Made by a program: the position numbers and the translations under genes
The notes under the pieces: generated by a model
What the model was told of the DNA's origin: nothing
Seen by the model: only the letters and a program-made list of their open reading frames with translations
Database searches by the model: none
Source: Miscanthus floridulus
Lineage: Eukaryota; Streptophyta; Magnoliopsida; Poales; Poaceae
Reading direction: 5' to 3'
Length of the DNA: 64,000 nt
Assembly (NCBI RefSeq): GCF_019320115.1
Contig: NC_089588.1
Coordinates: 121,402,837 to 121,466,836 of the forward strand
Part shown: one piece after another, positions 34,278 through 44,346 of the stretch
Position numbering within the stretch: the first letter of the stretch is position 1
How the letters are laid out: the number at the start of each line of letters is the position of its first letter

Positions 34278-35036
34278 GAGAAAATTCCTTATGTGCCAAA
34301 AAAAAACTTGCTCTTCCCAACTTAGCAACTAAACTTGAAATCTTCCTTGTTTGGTGCCGCTTGAATTTTTTGTTCCCAAACTGACAATACCGTCTGTTTT
34401 GGCATCATATAATATGAACTGTCATGTGGGGTTACATGCACAAATACGAGGATGCCCTGTCTGCTTAATACATAAATCAAGTCTGAAACTTGGATGTTCG
34501 CACGCGAGGCTAGCATCCTAACCCTAAGCGGCTATGGATGGCGGTGTGGCTGCCACAGCCACCGCGTGAGGCCACGGCATAGCCTCCACGGCCAACCCGC
34601 ACGTACTACCTCGACATGGGCACACCACACGCGACCCCGCGCGTGACCTCGCGCAACCCCGGCCCCCCACCCCCTGCGGCCACCTCGCGCGCCCCCGTCC
34701 TGGCACCCGAGACCACCCGGCGGACCCATGGCGAGGCCTCCACGGCCACCCCAAGCAGGCACAGGCCCGACACGTCCAACATCCGCAACCCAAAAAATTT
34801 TACATGCTGTTCAAGTGCCTAGAAAAAGAAAATCGCCAAAAAAAAAAATAGCTGGAACAATTGGAGGGGCAAAAATGTCCTTTCCCAATAGAACGTAACA
34901 CTGTTGTGTGCTCATCTCACCGTAGTGTCAGTTTAGGAATAAAAATTTGAAGAGATGCTAGATAAAAAAAAAGATTTCAAGTTTAGGTGCTAAGTTTGGA
35001 AGAACAAGTTTTTTTAGTCAAATAAGGAATTTTCTC
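34278..35036. mobile_element. Mutator-like element with GC-rich cargo (Pack-MULE-like), 9 bp TSD
   Basis: Terminal inverted repeats of about 65 bases (GAGAAAATTCCTTAT...TTTGAAATC-type text, mirrored by GATTTCAAGTTTAGG...GGAATTTTCTC) enclose 759 bp. TAATCATAT is duplicated exactly on both sides (34269-34277 and 35037-35045). Long inverted repeats plus a 9 bp duplication are the signature of Mutator-superfamily insertion. The centre (34535-34790) is sharply GC-rich and unlike the AT-rich ends, as in Pack-MULEs that carry host gene pieces. Frames there are Pro/Ala/Arg/Gly-rich and I cannot identify a donor gene. No transposase is present. Confidence 0.85.
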
Positions 35037-35164
35037 TAATCATATATGCTAGAAGAAACCAACGGTCAAGACTCACTTGTTGAAGATCATTCTTAATCAT
35101 AACACCCACCATGTTATAAAAAGGAGGAAGTATATATATTATTTCGTGCTTCGGCCAGGTAAGC

Positions 35165-35931
35165 GGAACGTGGTCAGCACAAGCCATACCCAAACATAGG
35201 AACACTAAACTTGCCATTCGAGTTAGATAAACTAGTCAAAGCGCCAACTGCACTATGATGGAGACCCGCTTAATAACGGGGTTAGGCACATAAGATTTCT
35301 GTTTATCTGATGTGCCTGTTCATAACCCTTATTAGCTCATGTGTCTTGGGTGTGTTGCACTACTGCAGTCATCAATTGTAGGGGCAGCTCTAGACTATTT
35401 GTAAGGGCGGTTTTGTCAGCCGCCCTACGGTACCGTTGCTAGAAATGCCTGATTTGTAGGGGCGGTTGGCCAGCCGCCCCTACAAATCGTATTTGTAATT
35501 CACGAATCCGTGCCAAAAGAATAGCAATTTTTTTAATCCGGAGAGACCCCACCGGTCAGCCACCAGCCTGCTCCGTCGCAAGTCGCGTTGTTTTTTCGCG
35601 TGAAAATCACGCGCTTCATGGCCGGAACGTGGTTAGCACAAGCCATACCCAAACATAGGAACACTAAACTTTCCATTCAAGATAGATAAACTAGTCAAAG
35701 CGCCAACTGCACTATGATTGAGACGCGCTTAATAAAGGGGTTAGGCACATAAGATTTCTGTTTAGCTGATGTGCCCATTCAAATCCCTTATTAGCTCATG
35801 CGTCCTGGGTGTGACGCACTACTGCATGCGTTATTTGTAGGGGCGGCTCTAGACTATTTGTAAAGGCGCTTTTGCCAGCCGTCCTACGGAACTGTTGCTA
35901 GAAATACCTAATTTGTAGAGGCGGTCGGCGT
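35165..35931. repeat. Direct duplication (459 bp spacing) spanning a CACTA end and its flank
   Basis: The segment 35165-35472 recurs at 35624-35931 with about 10% mismatches by eye (shared CACAAGCCATACCCAAACAT, CAAAGCGCCAACTGCACTAT, CTCTAGACTATTTGTAA). Each copy holds about 193 bases of flank, then a CACTACTGCA terminus (35358 and 35817) with GTAGGGGCGG subterminal repeats. Neither copy has a matching right terminus, so these are fragments. Confidence 0.8.
35358..35622. mobile_element. Truncated CACTA terminus with GTAGGGGCGG repeats
   Basis: It begins CACTACTGCAG and carries TTTGTAGGGGCGG and CCGCCCCTACAAA units, including a 14 bp perfect inverted repeat with an 8-base loop at 35452-35487. 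The right end is absent, and the element passes into unrelated DNA before the second copy of the flank. Confidence 0.65.
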
Positions 35932-36394
35932 TGCTCTGGATGGTGACGTACGGCTATCACAGTTGCTGTCATGTGACCGTGACATCATTGCTCGAGTACT
36001 CAACGACACGGACAAGTGCAGTGAAACAAGAATACAGTCTACAAGGTAAACCAGGTTAGCTCGCCGTCATCCTTTCACAAGTTTATCACTGTTGAAGGCC
36101 AGTTGGGCGGAAGGTGGCCGTCACAGGTTGCTCTGGATGGTCGGCACTCGCCAAGGCTCTGGTCCGAGGAGCGACGAGGAGGGCGCTAAGGGACACTTGC
36201 CTAGATAGTTGGAGAACAAGTGGCACAAACTGACAAACAGCAATAAAAGATGCTCCTCCAATTGCAGGAGCCTGAGCAGTAGAACGATTCTCCGTTAGTG
36301 CTAAAGTAATCAGCAACGGTACGTAATACATGCTTAGCCTAAGTAATCTTTACAGAATTGTAAGGAAGAAGGATGGTATGGTGGCAAATGTTCT

Positions 36395-36965
36395 ACGGAC
36401 TGTACCAAGTATCATTTAGAAGGGGTTTAGTGAATGAAAATCTCAACTCTTGGTATGACTTGTAAGAAAGAAGAATAGCTTGGTCACGTTCCGGTCTATG
36501 TACAGGACTATGATTATAGGCAAGGAGTCATCCGGATTAAAAGCCCACTTTGGAAATTAAGAGTACCACTCAAAATCAAGATTTTCCTTTGGTACCTACA
36601 ACAGGGAGTTACACTTACTAAGGACAACTTAGCAAAAAGAAAATGACAAGGAAATGTCAAATGTTGTTTTTTAGTGCTGTTGAGACTATTCAACATTTGT
36701 TTCTTCAATTGCCATTTTCTGAACTTTGTTTGGAAAGCAGTGCGCATCACATTTGGAATTCAACCACCCACCGGTTTCTCTAATATGTTTGGCTCGTGGC
36801 TAACTGGCTTTAGTCCTAAGCCTCGAAACCAGATTTTGTAACAGATATCATCTATCTATTGGGCCTTATGGTTAAACAAGAATGATGTGGTCTTTAACTA
36901 GGCTAAGTCTCATACTTATTTGCAGGTAATTTTCAGGATGACTTACTGGATCCAACAGTAGTCCC
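36395..36965 (+). pseudogene. LINE remnant: reverse-transcriptase zinc-binding (zf-RVT) region
   Basis: Plus-strand blocks read IRIKSPLWKLRVPLKIKIF and LWYLQQGVTLTKDNLAKRK, stop, QGNVKCCFF and ETIQHLFLQLPF. After a frame change they continue as VRITFGIQPPTGFSNMFGSW and IYWALWLNKNDVVFN, the pattern of the zf-RVT domain at the C-terminal end of plant L1-type LINE polyproteins and related genes. Stops and at least one frameshift make it dead. The reverse transcriptase core itself is not present. Confidence 0.65.
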
Positions 36966-37133
36966 TGCTACATGTGGCTAACCACAGTAAAAACAAAAGG
37001 GAACTTAACGTGGCTGACCACGTGGCATCAAAATGCACCGTGCCATCCAGTAAGCTGATGCGCTAGGCGCGAGGCATGTGGCATACCTTGCTAGTCACCA
37101 TGCCAAGTCATCCACCAACGGTCCTAGCTGGTT

Positions 37134-37139
37134 TATAAA
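37134..37139 (+). promoter_or_regulatory. TATA box of the ERF gene
   Basis: TATAAA within GGTTTATAAATCTCC lies 73-78 bases before the start codon at 37212, a usual grass promoter distance for a 5' UTR of about 45 bases. Confidence 0.6.
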
Positions 37140-37211
37140 TCTCCTCTCTCCGCCGGCAACCTTACTGGCAAGGCATCGAGTAAACACTTTCTCAAAAATA
37201 CTCACGGAACA

Positions 37212-38279
37212 ATGTGCGGCGGCGTCATCCCCGCGGAGCTGATCCAGCCGACGCGGCGCGTGGCGTCGAAGCAGGTGACTGAAGGCCACCTCTGGCCGGC
37301 GAGCTCCAAGAATGCCGGCAGCGGCAGGGACAAGAGGCACCACCATGAAGACGCTGACGATGACTTTGAGGCCGCCTTCGAGGAGTTCAACGACGACTTT
37401 GACGTGCTTGAAGACGACGAGGAACACGTGGTGTTCTCCTCCAAATCCGCCTTTTCCCAAGGTAACCAACATCGATCGTTTCTCTTTCATGTCAAGGTGC
37501 AAATGTTGTAATCTGTATGGACAGAATGTTGTAAGGTGGGGAACGTTGGCAAGAACTGCATGCATGCTAGTGTAATCTCAAGGGAAAGAACTCTTGGCTG
37601 TGCTATAGCCCACGACGACGGGCGCGCGGCGCGGGCGGCGGGGAGCCATAACAAGCGAGGCCGCCACCCCTTCCGCGGCATCCGGCAGCGCCCCTGGGGC
37701 AAGTGGGCGGCGAAGATCCGCGACCCGCAAAAGGGCACCCGCCTCTGGCTCGGCACCTTCAACACCGCCGAGGACGCCGCCCGGGCCTACGACGTCGAGG
37801 CCCGCCGCCTCCGCGGCAGCAAGGCCAAGCTCAACTTCCCCGGAGCACGCCGCGGCAACCCACGAACCGCGCCGAAACCGCAGCACCCTGCTGCAGCAGC
37901 AGCAGCAGAAGCACAGCCCGCTCTGCTGCTTCCAGGAGAGAAGCAGAGGCAGGAAGGGATTGCCGTGAAGCCTGAAGCTATGGACTCCTTCGACGTGGGC
38001 AGCTTCTTCGACGTGACCTTCCCCACCTTCCCCGCCGCGCCGCCGGCCATGGAGAGCTCCTTCGCCGGCAGTGGCGGTGGCTCCGCGCTAGAGCTCGGTC
38101 ACGAGCTGGCGTTGGATCGATTTATGTTACTGCAGATGACCTACTCGGGCGGCTACGAGTACGATTCCCTGGACGGCCTTTTCGCCGCAGAGGCCGTGCA
38201 GCAGGAAGTGAACACCGACATGAACGGCGTCAGGCTGTGGAGCTTCGACGACTTCCCCGTCGACGGCTCTCTTTTCTGA
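37212..38279 (+). CDS. Group VII ERF transcription factor (AP2/ERF, N-degron MCGG)
   Basis: Exon 1 (37212-37461) and exon 2 (37609-38279) join in phase across a 147 bp intron (CAAG|GTAACC ... CTATAG|CC), giving about 306 residues. The protein starts [10 protein letters not shown]; Met-Cys is the group VII signature that makes the protein a target of plant cysteine oxidases and the N-degron pathway, so it accumulates when oxygen is low. An acidic region (about 45-75) is followed by FSSKSAF. The AP2 domain spans about residues 103-161 ([45 protein letters not shown]) with the Ala and Asp typical of ERF rather than DREB DNA recognition. A basic KRGR lies just before it. The C-terminus ends [14 protein letters not shown], as in activating group VII members. 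It should act in the nucleus on hypoxia-response genes. The reading frame is intact. Confidence 0.93.
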
Positions 38280-39166
38280 CATGCCCTAGCTATCAGCTGT
38301 ACTACTCAGTTGTAACTTGTACGCATCTGAATTCATCACCAACTCACCAGCTTTCTGTTCGCTCGGAGGAATCTGGAGAAATCAGGATGAATCCAGAGGA
38401 ATTTGTGAGAGCGTGAATAGTATTTTTTATTTGGGAACAGTGAAATCCGGCTGGTTTTCACACCAGCGGAACGCAGCCGTTCCTTATCAGATTCTGTTCG
38501 TCCACTCCATCTCCCTTTGTAATCATATATGTCATAGTACTGCATGTGTTTGCTCGTTAGATTCTGCATCTATACTGCATGTGTATGCCAAATAAGCTTG
38601 TGAACCTGGTTCTATATATATGGTATGGTATCGTGTTTATGAGTGTCCCCTGCCGTGGTCTATCTAATCAGCGGTCGGGTGTTCCAGGGGCCTTGGACAC
38701 TCGAGTGTAGGATGGCGCATCAGGTGTTTTTGATCCATTCAACACTTGATTTTCATGAACATTAGATCCAGATCAAATGAACCAAAAAAATTATAAAAAC
38801 ACTGCAAAATATTAAATAGACAAAACAAAAAGATTAGCCAGATTATTCCTATGGAAGGTACCTTAGAAAATTTCAAAGGAAACCAAATAAAACATACAGA
38901 AAATAAAAAAACAAAAAATATTAGATAATTGTTCGAGTAATTCTGACCATTTTTATTAAGAATAGTCAATTTACACCAATTAAATATAGAATTTACACAT
39001 AAACGGAAATAGTAAAAATACGGTGCAATGAGATGTAATCTTGTCCTATTAAAAAAATATATCTATATACATGTATGGTGAAGTGACGTCTCAGGACCAC
39101 ACACCAGAGCATCGACCTGCACCACGGGTCAGCATGCACCCGCAGAACCATGGATCAGCATGCACC
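38280..39166. other. ERF 3' flank with a probable MITE fragment, then AT-rich DNA
   Basis: About 38355-38490 (TTTCTGTTCGCTCGG ... CACCAGCGGAACGCAG, with GAATAGTATTTTTTATTTGGGAACAG) resembles a diverged CCTGTTCG-family MITE in the ERF 3' region. The rest is AT-rich and carries no supported gene. Confidence 0.4.
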
Positions 39167-39788
39167 TAAGAGCAAGGCCAATAAGCTTGGCTATAAGCCA
39201 AGTCCATGTCATCTTGAGACAACACAAGAGACAAGTTATACAACAGCTTGGCTATTAGTTTGGCTGTACAACATATTTAAGTCACTGCAGTTCATCTGGA
39301 CCAGGGGATCAACACTAAACACATCTATGTAGCCACTTGTGTTGCATGGACATATTCACAAGTAAATCAAACAGGTTGAGTTTAATAATATTGTTCACAA
39401 GCAATAATATTGTTCACTGGAAAATATAATGGCTCTTACAACCAAATTCGCGGCATCAGACCAAGGACGACACAAACTTAAAAGTTTAAGGAACAAAACA
39501 TGGTCTGCAGTGCAACTGAAACTTGATCAACAAAAGAAGGCTACTACCATGAGCAGCTATTACACTAATGACCTGGAAATAAATCTAGCATCCACTGTTT
39601 ATCAATTTATTTAGCCATATCTCTTGATGACCAGCAGTCGTCGATGATACTCAGGTCTTCAGGAAGAACCCCCAACATGAACCTATAAAAAAATGACAAG
39701 TATATTAATGGACTGTACGACAAACAATAATAAACCTAGTGAATTGTTATATCTTACATGTACAAGAAAGAGGATATTGCATGCACAG

Positions 39789-41111
39789 CTAATTATTTCT
39801 CCTATTGGCAAACTTTTGCCAAATATGCTCAATTAAGTCTTGTTTCAATTGTTTATGTGTTGGTTGATGATGGATATCTGCTCTTCTACGTAAAATTTCA
39901 GAGAAAATTGGGCCTCCACCCTTTTGTACTTCTGAAGGTAGAGCAATTGATGATCCACCTTGCTCATTCAAGTCAATAGAAAATTTCACCATCTCTTTCT
40001 CATCTTCGACTATCATATTGTGGAGTATGACACAAGCTTTCATTATTCTCCCAATACTCCTCCTTTTCCACAGACGTGATGGACGACGCACGATATTAAA
40101 ACGTGACTGCAAAACTCCAAAAGCACGCTCAATATCTTTCCTGCACCCTTCTTGGTTCAATGCATACAGCTTGTGTTTCTCCATCTGAGGTGCTTTTATC
40201 GACTTCACAAAGACTGCCCATTCTGGGTATATTCCATCAGCAAGGTAGTAGCCTGTGTTATATTGCCTCCCATTAACAGAAAACTGAACTTGAGGTGCTT
40301 GACCTTTCAATGCTTCAATGAATAATGGGGACTGATTCAGCACGTTAATGTCATTATTAGAACCAGGCACACCAAAGAAAGCATGCCATATTCTGAGATC
40401 CTGTGAAGCAACTGCTTCTAGGATGATCGTAGGGACTCCATAGTCGCCACGGGTAAATTGCCCCTTCCAAGCCGTAGGACAATTTTCCCACCTCCAATGC
40501 ATGCAATCGATGCTTCCCAACATGCCAGGAAAGCCACGAGACTCGTTGACCTGAAGTAGACGCTGCACATCTTCAACTGTGGGAGCACGCATATACTCCC
40601 CTGAGAACACCTCGATCACACCTTGTGCAAACTTGTCTAAGCACTCCAATGCAGTGCTCTTCCCAATCTTCAAGTACTCATCAAGGGCATCAGCAGGTGT
40701 GCCATATGCAAGCATGCGAATTGCTGATGTGCACTTCTGCAGAGGTGAAAGCCCTTGGCGATTTGCACAATCTGCTCTTAGAGTGAAATAGGGAGACCAT
40801 TCACTCAGGGCATTGACGATGCGCAGGAAGAGATGCTTTCGCATCCTAAATCTAGTACGGAACATCCTTTCAGGGTAGAGGGGATTTTCAGCAAAGTAGT
40901 CTGCTACAAGACGTTGGTGAGCACCTTCATGGTCCCTTTGGATACACTTCCTTGGACCACTTTGGCGATGAGAAGGTCCTAAGTTGAAGGTGTCTATGAG
41001 CTGTGTAGCAATGGAGCCTAGGACATTTTGTTGGGCAATATACTCTTCTATAATGTTGGCTGGATCTAGTTCCTCGGAATCATAAGAACAAGAAGAAGAT
41101 GAGTCAGACAT
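39789..41111 (-). CDS. PIF/Harbinger transposase with complete DDE triad
   Basis: This is a single 440-residue frame with no break. A serine/acid-rich N-terminus is followed by a basic RQSGPRKCIQRDHEGAH stretch, a helical DNA-binding region (about 85-170, with FRMRKHLFLRIVNAL and EYLKIGKSTALECLDKF) and the DDE_Tnp_4 catalytic core. The catalytic residues are Asp202 in GSIDCMHW, Asp292 in YLADGIYPEW and Glu328 in RKDIERAFGVLQSRF, followed by CVILHNMIVEDE. Length and motif order match plant PIF transposases, which act in the nucleus and insert at TTA/TAA. The enclosing element has clean ends, so this gene could still be functional or recently active. The annotated start MSDSSSSCS is plausible because upstream DNA becomes AT-rich. 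Confidence 0.92.
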   Translation of the reverse strand: MSDSSSSCSYDSEELDPANIIEEYIAQQNVLGSIATQLIDTFNLGPSHRQSGPRKCIQRDHEGAHQRLVADYFAENPLYPERMFRTRFRMRKHLFLRIVNALSEWSPYFTLRADCANRQGLSPLQKCTSAIRMLAYGTPADALDEYLKIGKSTALECLDKFAQGVIEVFSGEYMRAPTVEDVQRLLQVNESRGFPGMLGSIDCMHWRWENCPTAWKGQFTRGDYGVPTIILEAVASQDLRIWHAFFGVPGSNNDINVLNQSPLFIEALKGQAPQVQFSVNGRQYNTGYYLADGIYPEWAVFVKSIKAPQMEKHKLYALNQEGCRKDIERAFGVLQSRFNIVRRPSRLWKRRSIGRIMKACVILHNMIVEDEKEMVKFSIDLNEQGGSSIALPSEVQKGGGPIFSEILRRRADIHHQPTHKQLKQDLIEHIWQKFANRRNN

Positions 41112-41219
41112 AGTTGGGAGAGTTGTTTGAGATAGAAAGAAGATGAGTTTGAGAGGAGAGGAGAGGAAAGAGCAATATATAAAGTTGGAGCATAGAAGAG
41201 AGTTACGTGGTTTATTAAC

Positions 41220-41530
41220 GTTGACTGCATGATTATCAGCAGTACTAATTTGTATGCATTGGAATAGGAAGTTGATTTACCACTGTTGACTGCATGATTA
41301 TCAGCAGTACTAATTTGTATGCATTGAAATAGGAAGCTGATTTACTACTGTTGACTGCATGATTATCAGCAGTAATAACTTCATGATTACCAGGAGTACT
41401 AATTGCATTTTCATATACGACGGCACTGCAGTGTACATTAGCATATACGATACATTAGCATATACGACGGCACTGCAGTGTACATTAGCATATACGATAC
41501 ATTAGCATATACGACGGCATTGCATTTTCA
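41220..41530. repeat. Short tandem repeats between the two genes of the PIF element
   Basis: First, GTTGACTGCATGATTATCAG is repeated three times at 41220-41385, with AGTACTAATTTGTATGCATT following in two copies. Then CATTAGCATATACGA, CGGCACTGCAGTGTA-type units repeat about three times at 41405-41525. They lie upstream of the transposase start and may belong to its promoter or leader. Confidence 0.75.
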
Positions 41531-41943
41531 TTAAAAAATTATAGCATAACAAACCAAGAATACTGCAGTGTACTAGAATGAATGAACAAGTATCTCCCCA
41601 ATACTGCAGTTCGGAAGCAGAGGAGGTGCTGTAGCTCGCGGATCCGGCCATTGGGGAGCTTGCCGGCGACGGTGGAGCTGTGGGGGAGTACCAGGAGGCT
41701 AGCGCGCACCCCGTGGCGAGGCTCAGCACGGCCAGGGCTTGCCCATGGCGGCCCGACCACGAGCGCCCTGCAGCTGTCACAGCGGCGGCCTGAAGCCGGG
41801 CTGCTCTGGCGGCGGCGAGCCATGGAGGAAGGGCACGGAAGCTGCGGCGCTGCAAAGGGAAGATGATGCAGTAGCTGGTTGGGGTGGAGGAAGAGGAACG
41901 ACGCGGCACCACGGAGGCAGGGAGCTCGGCCGGCCCGGCTGTA

Positions 41944-42303
41944 CTAATAACGAGAGGATCTCCAAAATAAAGATGCAAAGATGTGCACAGGAGGTACTTG
42001 CCATTCCTTTGGATCAGAGTCGATGTCATCTTTCTGGACTGGTTGGGAAGACGACGCAGCGGCGCCACCACCACAGCTAGGCGCAGGCCACCACGGCATA
42101 GTTTGCTGGGGCAGCGGCGGCCCGCACCACCAAGGGCGGGGAGCTGCAGCCCCCATCGTGGTGTTCATGGAAGCTGGTGGCGCAAGGAAACACCCAGGTC
42201 CGGAGGACCCAGGTGGTGCCGCGGGCGGCATGGGGACGGATGGAGAGGAACATGGAAAGGGCTGAGGCGGCGGCGCCATCTCTCTCTTCGACCGGCGAGA
42301 CAT
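41944..42303 (-). pseudogene. ORF1-like N-terminal fragment of the PIF element
   Basis: The frame starts MSRRSKREMAPPPQPFPCSS, is rich in Pro, Ala and Gly, and passes KDDIDSDPKEWQ, after which a GT donor is visible (GGCAA|GTACC). In plant PIF elements the ORF1 product has such a proline-rich start before a Myb/SANT-like domain. No such domain is recognisable downstream at 41120-41940, where another GC-rich block occurs. I read it as a truncated ORF1; a spliced form joining an unseen exon is possible. Confidence 0.4.
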
Positions 42304-42739
42304 CCGATTCCAAGGCTAGGGTTACGCGGTTACGGCAGATGGAAAATCATAGAACAAATTTTCGGGAGAACTTAAATCGTCACTTGAAGAAGACGATTTG
42401 GCGCCGTGTTGAGAGGATTTGGTGCCGGGTTGAGAGGATTTGGCGCGAAGGGGAAATCGCAGCGGGAGAGAGCGCGCTCGGGGAAAATCGCGGCGGGAGG
42501 GAGAAAGCAGGCGAGGCGCACGGGATCGAGAAAGAAGAAAAGGGGCCCACAAACAGCCTCCGTAATCGACGAGTTCGGCGCTTGATCGGCTCTGCGGCAT
42601 CGTTTCTCGCGCTGGCGCTCGGCGCAAGCTGTGACGCCAAGCTCGTTCTCTCTCCTCTTTTCTTTTTCATCCACCTAGGATTTTGCTGAGCTGTCTTGAC
42701 TATAAGCCAAGCTGACATGGCTTATTGTACCTGCTCTAA

Positions 42740-43700
42740 AGCTGCCACATGCACCTGTCACGGGTCCTCCTGTAGTTTAGGAAACAGACCACGAATTGAT
42801 ATTCGACTAATATTGATTTGCTGTGAGAATAAAATACTATTAACTGACTGATAAACCTGGACTAAAACCAGCAAACGAAGACGGCCAGCAAGATCGAGTG
42901 AGAAGAGCGCTTAAAACACCCGAGTGCCGCATAGATTTAGCGTTTTTTTATGCCAGCTAGCACTCCTGATTCCCGATGGAGTTCAGAGAACACAAACATA
43001 GTTCTTTTTTTTCTTCTTCATTTTCAAACGAACAAAGATACAATATTCCAATGCGCTGGCAACCGTTGTTTTCCATTTTGTTTAATTCCATGACACATAT
43101 TGTTGACCTCCTGCAAATGAATGCATCATTTTCTTAGATACTTTCCCAGAAATTGTCATGCGACGGGTGCGAAAAACCGCCACACAATACACAGCTGGTT
43201 TTGCAGCATGGGTACGGTATAATTCAGTCGCGCGGCAAAGTTGCTGAAAAGAAAACAATTTAGACTGCAATTTGCACATCTTGCTTGCCTCGGTGTGGTG
43301 GCAACAGCGACCTGGCTCAAGTAAAATAAATACTAATGATGGAATCTGCCCGTGATGATGGCCTGATTTTACGGCCCATGATTCTTCACAGCGATTAGAT
43401 CCTCATGCATTGTTGCTGGTAAAATAAATACTAGCTCTCTAGGTCCTCAGTAGTTCATTTGGCTACTTCCACCTGTTCCATTAGCTAGAGGATGAGGATT
43501 CTCCCAACACATCCTAATCCTATGAAAAGAACATAATTTGGTCCTCGTAACTCCAACTTGTAGTAAGTTTTCTGCGTGAAAAGGTCGTGGCATGCTTATG
43601 CTTTCCTTGGCAAAGAGCTTGCAAGATCAATACAACCATCAGTGACTAAGCATCTCTACCATCTTCAGACGTCTGTTACTGCTACTTGTCCATGCATGTG
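42740..43700. other. Intergenic DNA with no supported gene
   Basis: A diverged CCTGTTCG-like MITE fragment may lie at about 42775-42890 (GCTGTGAGAATAAAATACTAT, GCAAACGAAGACGG). No coding region is supported. Confidence 0.45.
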
Positions 43701-43902
43701 GAAACAGGGGGAGCTAGGAATTTTATAGAGGGGGCGGGGGCGTACTACCAAAATACATATAGTATAATAATATAATGTAAATCCCAATATAGTTAGGGAT
43801 TAACCATATATTACATATATCAGTAACACCGTTAATTACGTGCAGCAAGTCTATAATGTAAAATTCTATACAAACAAAAAGTATTAAAGGAACTTACATG
43901 CT

Positions 43903-44346
43903 TCAAGTGAATGGTACTCGACGTGACTGAATTGAATCGAAGTCATCAATAAGTCTATCTGTTGTAAACTTCATTGCTATCTCCTTTCCAATATGAGTTA
44001 TTAAGCAATTTCTTCGAAACCCATCTTCCATCTTATTTCGAAGTCTTGTGTTAGCAAGTTTCATTGCAGAGAAGGCACGCTCTGTTGTTGCTGTTGAAAA
44101 TGGTAGGGTTAGAACAAGCCGAATTAACCTACCAAGAAAATTATTATTAGCATTTAAAATAATAATCAATACAATGTAATCGACTAAATTAAAAGAATAA
44201 CTATTGCATACCTGTCGATCAAATAATAATCATCTGATTTTCCAGTTTTAGCTAGTCGACAACAAAGGTCAAGAATTGTTCTCAAGTTCTGAAATCTATG
44301 ATTTGTAGGTAAATCAAGTTCATAATGTTGTAATTGATGTCTCAAT
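43903..44346 (-). pseudogene. hAT transposase C-terminal remnant (dimerisation domain)
   Basis: Two minus-strand exons join across a small intron (44129-44211, GTATGC to TTGGTAG). The upstream exon reads TDTLRHQLQHYELDLP and FQNLRTILDLCCRLAKTGKS; the downstream exon reads LIRLVLTLPFSTATTERAFS and NTRLRNKMEDGF, the hAT C-terminal dimerisation motif. It is the same TTF/ZMYM1-like hAT group as 11448-13858. The N-terminal two thirds are missing upstream, so it is a fragment. Flanking AT-rich DNA and a CAGGGGGAGCTAGGAATTTT stretch at about 43708 may be the element's 3' end. Confidence 0.75.

Larger units (their letters stand above)
39170..42736 (-). mobile_element. PIF/Harbinger element with intact transposase (TSD TAA), 3.6 kb
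   Basis: The left end is GAGCAAGGCCAATAAGC and the right end, on the minus strand, is GAGCAGGTACAATAAGC, followed inward on both sides by GCTTGGCTTATA-type text. TAA flanks both ends exactly (39167-39169 and 42737-42739). Inside lie a full transposase gene (39789-41111, -) and the start of a proline-rich ORF1-like frame (41944-42303, -). Autonomous PIF elements need a transposase and a Myb/SANT-like ORF1; the latter appears incomplete here. Tandem repeats at 41220-41530 separate the two genes. Confidence 0.9.

Noticed and set aside
35452..35487. Rho-independent terminator or riboregulator hairpin
   Set aside because: The perfect stem is part of CACTA subterminal repeats in a eukaryotic genome.
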